This document shows positions 23,851-34,507 of a DNA stretch of 64,000 bases, piece by piece. Numbering within the stretch: the first letter of the stretch is position 1; the number at the start of each line of letters is the position of its first letter. Made by a program: the position numbers and the translations under genes. The notes under the pieces are model-generated. The model saw only the letters and a list, made by a program, of their open reading frames with translations, did no database searches and was not told where the DNA came from. The DNA lies in assembly GCA_951799445.1 (NCBI GenBank), contig OX637296.1:11098001-11162000 (forward strand), read 5' to 3'. Source of the DNA: Pseudisothecium myosuroides (lineage: Eukaryota; Streptophyta; Bryopsida; Hypnales; Lembophyllaceae).

Positions 23851-25756
23851 CTAATTTTCCTTGCAAATACCTGGTGGAAATCCACAGTAGGGGGATTTCC
23901 ATGTTGCTATACATGTATTTGCTTTTATTAGAGCATGTAATTTATCCCCGTATTCTGCAACAGCCTTAGCTGACCACTCTTCATTGTGCCGCTTCCTTGA
24001 CCTTAGTAAAGCTTGTTTTTCAAGTTTTTTCTGTTGTTTCTCCCTCTTCTTTGCAGCCTTCTTTACTTTGTTAAGCTCTGCATCTAACCGTCTCTGTTCT
24101 CTGTTAATTCTCCTCTGCAGTGTCCACCTTCCGCCTCGCGATCTGTTCCAAAGAATGTAAATACTCGTCTTGCGTCATCCAAATGGATTTTGAATAGTCA
24201 ATGTAAGGCTCCCCTTCCTTCGGAATTTTCTTCACTTTTGGTAATGTAGTCTTTGGAACTCTCTGCTGCGTTTGTTGTCTCAGCAACTATAGAGTCATCA
24301 TCACTGCCGCTTGTATTATCAGTAATGTTGTTGTCACTTCCAAGGTCTACATAATAGTGATCACATTGAGGTAGATCGCCTATGTCTTCATCAATAATTT
24401 CTTCCAGTTGCCATTGTTGCAGGCCACCCTTGTGCACATTTGTGAAGGAAGTTCGATCTGCTTGTCTATCTCCAGGAGAATGATCGCTTTGACCTTCTCT
24501 TTTGAAGCTTAAACTAGGTCCGAATTTACTATCCATTGCTCTATTGTTGTATGGATAAATACCTGTCATTCTAAACCCTTTAGTAATATTGTTCGTAGTG
24601 AGTCCCTTTCTAAGCGCGAAAGCCACCCATGCAGCAAGGTCAAGTTTGTGAGGACTTCCTACATGACTTGTTGTCCATTTGTCACGGTAAGCTCGGAAGG
24701 CCGTTTTAAATGGCTTAAAGCATGTGACATCTAGGAGTTGAAGTGCATGAGAGATATGACTAGGAAAGGTTAGTAAATCCAGCCATTAAGCATAGCAATT
24801 TTAACAACCTCTAGTGTAACATGGGAGGTATGACCGTCCAAAATTAGTAAATGTCTGTTGGTAGGGGATATTGGATACTTATCTCTAACATTTTTTATAA
24901 AATGCCTCATCCATTCTTTGAACAAAAGATGTGTCATCCATGCATGGTCATAGTTGCTTCGTTTTCTCCTATCTTACAAAAATAATTAATTTTTTTTCTC
25001 TTTAAAAATGAAAAAATTTGGAAGCTTTTCTCCAACTGTGTTGCCACATACTAATAAAAAAAACCACTCACGATTATCAGGAACTACTAGGTGAACATTT
25101 CTAGCCCCTCTCTTTGCTAAAACAAAACCTCCTCCACCTCTTCCTGCTTGAATTCTTGATTTGTCACAATTCCACACTTGATTGGGTAGATATGCATGTT
25201 TTTCATACAACCTAGATAGATTATCGTAGAATGTCTTCACATTCTCTAGACATAATGCTCGAGCCCTGTTCTATTCAAGGACTTAAAGAAAGCTTGGGAT
25301 GCCTATTTAGAAAAGAACGAACCCAACCACGCCCAAGTATTTCATCCTTAAAAGGTGTGGCTCTGGTTTGTGTGAATTCATGCACTTTTGCTCAAAGCCC
25401 CCCTATGTGAAGAGGGAAACCTCGCTTCTGCATCTCTAGAAGATATGTCACTACTTTCTTCTCTTCTACATCAGTTAAAACACCCTTTTTTCCCTTCTCC
25501 TAGACATAGTTTTTCCATATAAGTGTCCTCGAAAACTATTGATGGAAATACCATGAGTACGAGCTGTTGCTTTAAGTGGAACACCATCATCAACATCTTC
25601 CAATGCATCTTGAAGTTGTGATTGCGTCCAATTTCCATTTTTCTTTGCTTTGCAAACTCTCTTCTGAACTAAATGAGAAAGGATGTTTTTTACCTGTGGA
25701 GCTTGCTCATCTAACTTGGTTTGCAACTTCTGCGTTGGTTCTGTGCCCTTTTCCAC
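23851..25756 (-). pseudogene. Pogo/jerky-type DDE transposase remnant
   Basis: The parts lie in order on the minus strand. An N-terminal psq-type helix-turn-helix (about 25640-25520) contains WTQSQLQDAL and ATARTHGISINSF. Then comes a CENP-B-like segment with RGWVRSFLNRHPKLSL (about 25350-25290). The DDE domain has VWNCDKSRIQ (Asp codon 25165-25163), LLILDGHTSH (Asp 24838-24836) and HALQLLDVTCFKPFK (Asp 24731-24729). Next is YPYNNRA with an acidic linker, and last a basic coiled-coil tail ending CGFPPGICKEN at a TAG (23853-23851). All three acidic residues remain, but stops and frameshifts separate the parts; one shift lies between the second and third Asp. This domain order is typical of pogo-group (Tc1/mariner superfamily) transposases. 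An Emigrant-like MITE at 54 kb could be a partner. Confidence 0.8.
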
Positions 25757-27900
25757 CTGGTCATCTCTATAATTGTCCTCATTATCCCAAAAGCTCCTAC
25801 GGCTTGCTGATGCATTAGCTTCATCTTTGTCTGCTCCGCTCTAGAAGTTCAACGGAACGTCATCATTGAAGCCATCAATGAAATCTCTGGCTGCTGCTAA
25901 CTCGTCCCTAACTTCGTCTTGAGTTGCCTGTCGTGTTCTAGGTCTGTCCCCTACCAAATGCCGATTGTCCTCAATGCCGCTTTTTCGTTTTTCAGCAACA
26001 TAGTCTCTCTATTCGTGAATGTGCGTAGTTCCGAAGTCATCATGACTCGGTCTTCCTTGCATCTGGTTGGCAAGTAGAATCCAGTTGCCATCCACCGTCA
26101 CTCTCATTGGCGTCGGCTTTTGAATGTGCTGCTTACTTGCATCGGCAGCTCTTCTCCCAACAACCCTGCAGCTTCTATCAAGAAGGTAAGGCTCCAAACT
26201 GCAGAATAGTTCTTCATGCTCTGTAGTTTGAATTTCTTGGTCTACTCCTTCAACTGTCCAGTCAAAACCGTCTGGAGTAGATTCATCATCGCTTTTGTCT
26301 TTGACACTCAAGTCCGGGTCATAGTTGCTGGTACTTGATCCTCAACTTCGGAGTTTGCGATATTCGCTGTCACTGTTGCATGTACAACTGTTGCTATTGA
26401 CATCCTCATCGTTGTAGTCCATGAGAGCAGTGAAAAAATGATCTGCCCCTGCACACAAGCATACTCATCAATGAAGGATATAATGCAACCAATGGACATG
26501 TTTCTGAAACAAGGAGACTATGTACAATGATAGTGAGTAGATGATTAGAATGACAAATTTGAAGAGTACCTTCGTATGTAGCCTTGAGATATTGTGAACG
26601 GGAATTGTATTTCCAGTTCGATACAAGTTTGTAAGCCTCACGTACAAATCATGCCCTACAAACGTCTCAGCTCTCTCAAATAAAAACAGTGTCCAAAATT
26701 TGAGCAATGGGCTTTGATTTTCAATTTGAAGAGCAGGTTCTCCCATATAAGTTACACTCTGTCTGCAGTTAATACCTTCTTTCCTGTCATTATTATTCTT
26801 TATTTCTAATGTGGGCTGGTGAAGTTTTTGAAATCGTTTAAAGGATTTCTAAATATGCGCTGGCCTATGTTCCTTAAAGCGGCCTTAATGGCCGTCCATC
26901 CTTCACATTGCATGCTCAATTATTATCTTGGATTCTATTACATTTATAAATAGTGACTTTTACAGGCAGTTCTTTATTGAAATATTGCAATGGACACGTG
27001 TCTGCTGTCATATAAAGAAACATGCCCTTATTCTAATTGTATCCAGTAGTAAAGATAAGAATAATATCTAGCTAACCTTAATCTGATTTCATGTTACAAC
27101 AGTTTGTTTAATAGCAAAGATGGATCTATTTCACATCCAGTTACTATTGGTTTAAGAACAAATTGTAGGGGCAGTTTGAAGAAGAGGGTCGGAATTACGG
27201 CCCCCTACCTTACTAGGTTACAAGAGGAACTAGTGGGGTAGAATTGAGTACTTTGAGAGGCCCACTTGGCACTAGAAAGAAGATGGTGAGCAATGGTTCC
27301 AAATAAACTTTGGTGGGAGCATTGAGAAGCATAATGAGAAAGAAGTCAACTATACTGGGCTCAAGTACTAATTAATTTCAAATGCCTGACAGGAGAACCC
27401 ATAATGAAAAATTCCTAAAAAGAGCCAAAGTGTGCAGTTAGTTTGCTACATGATGGCAGTTTCTATAATTTTCTTATATAGTGGCTTGTGAAAAAGTCAC
27501 AAATTGTCGATTCAAAGAGGTCACCATCTTTGCAGTTACTATTGGAGCTAGACAACATTGTTTTGCTCCAACAACATTGTGAAGATATGGCTTGCTACAA
27601 TGGCTAGACTGATGATTCAATGAATATGGAGTGGATGGCAAAGTGATGTGATTTCATTGGTATGTGTTCTTTTGGCAACAAGTATGTTGAATAAGGGTCA
27701 AAGAGTAAAGAGTCACTTGCATTTAGACAATGGTCAAACGCTAATAAAGACATATTGTGCGAAGTAGATGTATACGGGGATCCGATATACTTAGATTGTA
27801 TTTTCTGTTGCATTAGATATGATGATTGATATTGGTAGTCGGAAGAGCATACCCTTGTTGGAGATAGAAGAGCCTTTCAAGGTCCGAATCCTAAACCAAG
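25757..27900. other. Intergenic DNA flanking the transposase remnants
   Basis: Minus-strand frames at 25760-25960 (containing DRPRTRQATQDEVRDELAA) and 26009-26311 (100 codons, acidic) run toward the pogo-type transposase and may be its N-terminal extension or a second element product. I do not recognise them. No element termini could be paired. From 26750 on nothing is identifiable until the piggyBac-type remnant. Confidence 0.3.
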
Positions 27901-27919
27901 ATATTGCAGTTCTCATAGA

Positions 27920-28626
27920 TGCCTAAGCATAAGGCACTTTATTTATTTATTCTAGCCGGATGATGTAGTGGACCGAATTGTAGAGCAAGGCAATGTCTAT
28001 GCAAATCAACAAGGGACCATGCACTACTAAGGGACAAATGGTGGCCATTATTGGGTAGACACATTAAGGAAGGAAATGCGGTCCTTCTTTGGTGTGGTGA
28101 TTCTAATGGGCATTAGATCCTTTCCCACTATTTGGGACTATTAGAAGCTAAAAGATTTTTAGCATTGTGATGTGATTCCTAAAGTCTTTAGTAGGAATTG
28201 CTTCAAGAGCTTGCTTCATTGTTTGCATCTTTTGAACAATGAGGAATTAGTGATTGATAAAACTAATCCAAGATATAATCTAATAGGCAAGGTGTGCTCA
28301 ATAATAGATTACTTTGTGGCTTGCTCTTGCAAGCTTTAAAACCTAGATAAGTATGTGACGGCTAATGAGATCATGATAGTTTACAAGGGAATTTTCTTCC
28401 ATTTTTTAATACATGACAGCAAAGCTTATAAAGTATGTACGAGCTAAAGGTATGGGCTTTAATATGCAATCCAACACATTACATTACATTTCAAATTTGA
28501 TGCCTTATTTTGGTAGTGTGTATATGTGAAAAAGATTACAGAGAAAGGGTAGTAAATGATCTTGTCAATGGTTTAGATAACCTGGGGCATGTTTGTGTAA
28601 TGGATAACTTGTTTATTTCATTGGCC
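27920..28626 (+). pseudogene. piggyBac-type transposase remnant
   Basis: A continuous + strand frame from 27953 to about 28390 reads, with stops, PDDVVDRIVEQGNVYANQQ, then LRKEMRSFFGVVILMGIRSFPTIWDY, then PKVFSRNCFKSLLHCLHLLN, then YVTANEIMIVYKG. This is the order and spacing of the piggyBac transposase core (VEQTN.YA, L.AF.GLLILMG...L..YW, MSR.RFE.I...LHF, DE.M..FKGR). After a frameshift, FLPFFNT and YELKVWALICN follow. In a third frame comes VVNDLVNGLDNLGHVCVMDNLFIS (28549-28623), which matches the second catalytic motif, with its Asp at 28603-28605. The first catalytic Asp is Asn (28364-28366). In-frame stops lie at 27953, 28028, 28142, 28160 and 28337. The gene is dead. I assigned the superfamily by reading motifs. 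Confidence 0.72.
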
Positions 28627-29439
28627 TAATTTGAGTCCCTATACAATTGAAGAATATGAGTTATATGGATGGTGAAGGTTGGGTGAGTGGGAATGCCTCT
28701 ATTTTTGTTTGTTCATAAGAAATGAAAACATCCATGAGATATTTTGTTTTGGAAAATGCATTGCCCATTTTCAACATTTTAATTTGTAGAAAATAGGAAG
28801 AACTATTTTGAACAAAACAAAAAATTGGCCATTTGGGAGGACTTCTTGGTGATGAGATTTGACCAAAAAAATGAAGTCAAAACCATCTCTAATGTTTAGA
28901 AGTGTGCGCACAAGGGAGGCCTATTTGCACAACTGTAGAGGATATAAAATAATGTATTTTTAAATGATCTTTGGTAGGAATATGTCTACCTATTAGGAAA
29001 ATATACCATAGAAATTTCAACTGAAAATCATTAATTTCAACTGCTCAATAGTACTAAAAACCCCTAAACGTCAAAGTGTGACAAAATAACAAAATTGAAT
29101 TTTAAATATAAATTGATTTTTTATAATTTCTGAAAAATAAGGGATACAATTACAATTAGGACATCTAGGAAGCATTTTTTGGTTTTGGCATTGAACCTAT
29201 AAATCAAAAGTTATAGCAAAAGTTATAGCAGTCTAAAAAAAAGCACAACCAAATAGTACAAGTGTTTCTTGCAATCACCCATGTAAACGCTGAATAACTT
29301 GTGATGACTCACTTTTTACCGAACCAATGCAGTAAATGCGCTTCCATAAAAAAAAGCTGGCCTTCTTGTTTTTGTTTGCAGGTACTATCTTTTAATAACC
29401 AAGTTATCAAATGCCAAATGCGAACATACCATAGGGCGC
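28627..29439. other. AT-rich DNA after the piggyBac remnant
   Basis: The C-terminal part of the transposase, if present, is too decayed to read. A 'aacccctaaacg' string near 29060 resembles a TTAA-family end but lacks the TTAA and has no partner. Nothing else is recognised. Confidence 0.4.
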
Positions 29440-29443
29440 TTAA

Positions 29444-30597
29444 CCTCTAAAGGACCAAACACCATTTTTTGGCAACATAGCAATTTTGGGCAGCTCACTA
29501 CAAATGGAAATCTTATTTTTTTTCCTTTAAAATTTTCACACAAGATGTACCCAAGGAGTAGCTTCAAGGCCCAATAATTTTTATAACTTTTAACTACATG
29601 GTTAAAAAGTTATTGGATGATATGTAATTTTTTGGGTTCGGGCAGGCAGCTCGGGTAGCTCCAAGAAAATCTTTAAAAAGCACTTTTTTGAAAAATAAAA
29701 ATTTGAAATTGGTTTTATAGATTTATATATACGTGGAAACTAGAAAGCTTTGAATCATTCCATTTGGATTAATGAGTCAAAAGTTATGAAGAGTTTTAGT
29801 TTGAGGGTAGTTATGGAATCTCTACTCTAAAATAAACTTTGAAGTTCTTTATTTAACTCAATTTTTAATATTTTTGAATAAAATAGAAAACATTGGGTGT
29901 AGATTGTTTATTGCAACATTACAATTGGCATTGGCATTTTTCAATTCCATAACAAAATTCTTGGCAATTTAGTATTTTGATTCACTCTCTACCTCTTTCT
30001 ATTTATAACATTTTTTTTATATGTTATACAATTCCAAATGACCTAAAAATTTTCAAGCATGTAGCCAACTTGCCTTGAAGAATGAATCCAAAGAGTAACC
30101 ATCCACCATTTTGGACATTTTTTCATACAAATGTGACCTTGTGAGGGGCAACTTCCCAGTTTTTTGCAAGGACAAAAAAAGGAATTTTCTCAATTATGCT
30201 ACATTTAACTACTTCTGGACTTTTTGAAAGTCCAGAATTAACATCGAGAAATAATCATAGAAAGATAATCATCTAGAGATCTCCAGATGCATTAAGAGAT
30301 CTATACAAAACATCAGAAGATTCATACAAACATCAAGAGATATATACAAACATTGAGAGATAATCATCTGGAGACCTCAAGGTGCATTGTCCATAATTCA
30401 CTTGAAAGTCCAGAAGTAGTTAAATGTGGCATAATTCAAACGCTTATATCTTGCAATCTACATGATGGAAAATTCTGAAATTTTTTCCACATCTTCTGAA
30501 ACCAGTACACTACAAGATCCTACGGTTACATGTGTCCAAAAATGTTTTTTTTCTAAAATTTGGTACTTATATTAGAAATGACAAAAACCTTTAGGGG
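29444..30597. mobile_element. TTAA-family MITE with nested 237-bp element
   Basis: TTAA at 29440-29443 and 30598-30601 bracket ends CCTCTAAAGGACC and CCTTTAGGGG. The interior follows the family plan: 'ttttgggcag' near 29487, 'gaaagctttgaatcattcc' near 29742, 'ccattttggacat' near 30108 and 'agatcctacggttac' near 30514. Removing the nested 237 bp leaves about 917 bp, the usual size. The right end lies 217 bp before the ENR copy 2 start codon, so it probably abuts or forms part of that promoter. Confidence 0.75.
30196..30432. mobile_element. 237-bp inverted-repeat element, AATT duplication
   Basis: The ends ATGCTACATTTAACTACTTC and the inverted ATGCCACATTTAACTACTTC continue inverted through CTGGACTTT (28 of 29 bases). 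AATT flanks both sides (30192-30195 and 30433-30436). The related uninterrupted copy near 59850 (minus orientation) has a single AATT in the same context, which supports AATT as the duplicated target. Internal 'agagataatcatctggaga' phrases repeat. No coding; the superfamily is unclear. Confidence 0.65.
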
Positions 30598-30601
30598 TTA
30601 A

Positions 30602-30814
30602 GGGTTAATAAGCCTTCAGCATGCCCATTGTGCTGTTTTATCACAACAATCCGAATATCCGCGTTCACACTGCGACAGGGCCATTTGAACCACACTCTTC
30701 GTCTTCTGCTGCCCCGCGAACATCACACCAAGCCTCGTTCTTTTCGCTCTCCGTTTTTGCAAATCAGTCGCACGATCCAGTGTGGCTGAATTCCATTGTG
30801 CACAATTGTTGACA
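30602..30814 (+). promoter_or_regulatory. Short upstream region of ENR copy 2
   Basis: Only 213 bp separate the TTAA element from the ATG. The 15 bases before the ATG match copy 1, and a 'cgcgttcacac' block is shared (30660-30670), but the TATA-like box of copy 1 is absent. Either transcription starts from a different core promoter, part of which may lie in the MITE, or the copy is weakly expressed. Confidence 0.4.
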
Positions 30815-33800
30815 ATGGCCACCATGTCGATGCGCGCAGTGGCCGTGGCAACTGCGGTTTCCTCGCTGGCCTCTTGTTCCAATGTGCACCGACTGGGAAG
30901 CCGCGCCATGGTTCCGGAGCTGCGAGGAGGAGCGAGAGGACTGGGCATGGCTGCGGCCATTGCACCTGCCAGCACGCAGCTGCTGCGCTCCGTGCAGGAG
31001 AACAGGAAGCTGTCGAGGTCCGCGACGGGCGTGCGCGCTATGGCGTCTTCCAATGGCGCCTCGGTGCCTGGAGGGCTCCCCATCGATCTCCGAGGTTTGT
31101 GAGAATGATGGTCATTGAGGCTGTCATTCAATTGTTGTAATTTTGGCTTCTTCTCTTGTGGATTGGTGCGATTCTGGCGTCAATTTGGATGGTGGTTGGT
31201 GGATTGTAGGGAAGCGAGCATTCATTGCCGGTGTGGCGGATGACCAAGGATTTGGGTGGGCCATTGCGAAAGCTCTGGCAGCAGCGGGAGCTGAAATTCT
31301 CGTGGGGACGTGGGTGCCCGTATGTGCCAGCAACCTGATTGAATAATCTGATTGAATTTGATTGTTCCGAGCGAGTCTTTTGCGTCATTGCCGTGGTTGT
31401 TATTGTTTTCGGGGTTTAGGGCTCCTTCCTGATTGTCCGGACTTTGATTGATCTTGGTGTGGAATAATGTACGCAGGCGCTGAACATCTTCGAGACCAGT
31501 CTGAGGAGGGGCAAATTCGATGAGTCCCGGAAGTGAGTGCACGCGTTAGGATCACTTGAATAGTCTTGTATGTTCGGGTAGATTGGCAGTGGAGTTGTGG
31601 GAGATGAATATCTGATCGATTCATTTAACCCCGCAGAGCATTGGTTTCATTGTGTGATAATGCTGGCATTGCTTGATTGTGCAGGTTGCCGAATGGAGGA
31701 CTCCTGGAGATCAGGAAGGTGTATCCGTTGGATGCTGTTTTTGACACTCCGGAAGATGTGCCCGAGGATGTAAGTGAACCTCTGAGCTTGTGTCGAAAGT
31801 GTTTTGGTATTTTAGTTAATGGCGGTTGCTTTGCTTTTGGTGATTGTGGATTGTTGAACTTGGTAGTTGAATCTCGGTTCCGTTGCAGTCGAATTTCTAG
31901 GTTTGTGAAGAGCGATTCTTTGTTTATACTATAGCTCATCCCCTTTATAGCATGCCTCGCTCTATTGCTGAGCACAAGTTTCAACACAGTGGGTGCGAGC
32001 CTGACGTGCCGATGGTGCTATTACTGTATCCACTGTGGCAGTAGGTCCATCTTTTTAATTGAGTTTCACTCATGAGCTTGTGGGATTGATTTGTGCAGAT
32101 CAAGAACAACAAGAGATACGCTGGGTCATCTGCATGGACCGTGCAGGTAAGAATTCTGTTCTGTTTTTGTCTTGATCTTTGTGGTTCCAGTAAATGTAGA
32201 ACTGAAAGCCATTCCCCTTGTGTGTCTATCTTCATAGGCGTTCCTTACTCGCATATCTCAATATCAAGGGAAGTTTTTGCAGTCCCTGTGATTGTGTGAC
32301 AAACGTACAAACTTATTACATGAAATCAATTGTACACTGGTATTGATAGTATATTTTGCGCGTTAATGCGCAGGAATGTGCCGAAGCTGTGAAGGCCGAC
32401 TTTGGCAGCATCGACATCCTGGTGCACTCACTTGCCAATGGACCTGAAGTAAGGACTCCAATCACGGAATATATTTTTGAATGGTGATCGTGGTTTGTTC
32501 CTCTTCAAGGTTCTCGACTTTATTTCTTTCTGTAGAGCTGTTGACTTCGTGTTTCAACAGAATATGGGAATATGGGCTGGTGTTGGGCTGATTCGTAGTG
32601 TATCACTGTCTCCAGGTAACTAAGCCGCTTATGGAGACCACTCGGAAGGGTTACTTGGCAGCAGTCTCCGCTTCCACATACTCCTATGTCTCGCTTTTGA
32701 AGTACTTTGCTCCTCTGATGAGCCCAGGTACGAATTGAATGCAGAAGCCATTCGTTCGATACCGTGGAGTGAGACCGTTGGCATATGTATCCCCTTAATT
32801 CTTGGCTACTTAGAAGTTTTTATTTCAGGTATAACTTTGGTTTTTTATGGCAGTCATTTTGAAGTATTGTCTGGAGTATTGACGGAGTATTTGCTTCTTA
32901 TTTGCTTCTTGTGAAGCAGTGATTGTTGCTGAGGAATCGATTGTGCTATTCTGGATATGAAGTAATCCGGAGAGAAGATTTAGCGCTAGATTTCTTACTG
33001 ATTTCTAACTGGTGACCTAGGACTTATGGCAAATCATTTGACTCGGATGATATTGGATGGCTGCAGGTGGTTCTTCTCTTTCCCTCACTTATTTGGCATC
33101 TGAGAAGATCATCCCTGGGTAAGACTCGGAGAGTCTTCTGAGATGCATGAACTTGTGCTCCCATAATTTGATGATGATTCACATTGTCATGCTTCTGATT
33201 CGTATGTTGGAATTTAGTTACTATGGGTTTTTAATTCAAAGAGGATGTGTCCCAAAATGTTTGGAGTTTAGATTGTCCTGCCAGATTTGGAACTGCTTAC
33301 TTTCTTTGCTTTATGTTTTTTCGTTAGGAAATGCATTTGCTTCATGCGATTGAATAATCGTTTGTCTGAGCACATCATTGTCTTGGGAGCCATCTTTGTG
33401 GACCATGTATGGCCTTTCCTGTACCTCATGCGTATAAAATGAGTGACTAATGAGGTTGTCTGTGCTTATTGACAGATATGGGGGTGGCATGAGCTCTGCC
33501 AAAGCTGCACTGGAGAGTGATACACGTGTAAGCCCCTGATCTGTAGAAGCTACGCATCCGAGATTTTTGTCCTAGGAATCCCTCTAAGGGTTGTTGAGAG
33601 CTCATGGCAAGGTAGTGAGATTTATTTGCCTTCAAATGTTTGTTTTGATAGTTTTGTTCTTGGGCTGCGTGTTCTTGTTAAGCTCCTGGTAGGATGACAT
33701 TACTTTAAAAGGAAGGTTTTGTACGCTGAGATCATTTTTTGCTTTGGCTCGCTACAGGTTCTGGCATTTGAGGTGGGCCGGAAGTACGGCATTCGGGTGA

Positions 33801-34507
33801 ACACCATTTCAGCAGGTAGGGAATTTTAAAGACTCTTACCGAGATTGCGCCTGTTAACTGGTTTCATTCTTTCCTTAGTTCCGATGGGCGTTTTATGTGT
33901 TTTGCGTGTCCTTCTGGTCTTTACTGTCGTGTAGGATGTTTGGATCTTTTGTTTACGGTGAGTTTTGGTTGCCACGCAGATGTGCTCGTATAACGTAGGT
34001 GTTTGGGTTTTGCGTACTGCAACCAAAATTTTAACCGAAATATTTGTCCGAAGTTTTCTGGATCATTTTGCGACATTGTTGTGCAGGTCCTTTGAGAAGC
34101 AGAGCAGCTAAGGCTATCGGGTTTATCGACGACATGATTAACTACTCCACTGCCAATGCTCCTTTGCAAAAGGAGCTAGTAGCTGGTGAGCCTACCCTAT
34201 TCTTGTTCATTGTATGATAGAAATTTGCAATGTTGTGGACGTTTTGTAATTTGGCCTTGTGAGTGTTTGCTGTACTTCTAATACTTTGTCTTGCTTCAAG
34301 TTCTGACTGTCTTGTCAATTTTGTTGTACATGTGCAGATGATGTTGGACACACAGCTGCATTCTTGGCATCACCACTGGCGAGTGCTATAACAGGGACAT
34401 TGATCTATGTTGACAATGGGCTACATGCGATGGGGTTGGCAGTGGACAGCCCGACGGTTTCCAATGTAGCGGCTCCAGCTCCCGAGAAGACTAATGCTGC
34501 GGCTTGA
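30815..34507 (+). CDS. ENR: Plastid enoyl-ACP reductase (NADH), copy 2, 12 exons
   Basis: Paralogue of the gene at 5837. Exons: 30815-31094, 31210-31319, 31477-31532, 31685-31769, 32099-32146, 32374-32448, 32616-32727, 33067-33118, 33476-33527, 33758-33815, 34087-34185, 34338-34507. All twelve lengths equal those of copy 1 (1197 nt, 398 codons plus TGA) and all introns are GT-AG. Transit-peptide region, glycine-rich nucleotide-binding stretch and active-site Tyr264, Tyr274 and Lys282 are intact. Where the copies differ, this one is often nearer the plant consensus: [16 protein letters not shown] and SPLASAITG, against [16 protein letters not shown] and SPLASSVTG in copy 1. Intron 1 is nearly identical between copies, while introns 3, 4 and 7-11 differ in length or sequence. 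Nothing suggests a pseudogene. Expression is unknown. Confidence 0.95.

Noticed and set aside
29040..29075. 'aacccctaaacg' as another TTAA element end
   Set aside because: It is preceded by AAAA instead of TTAA, and I found no inverted partner.
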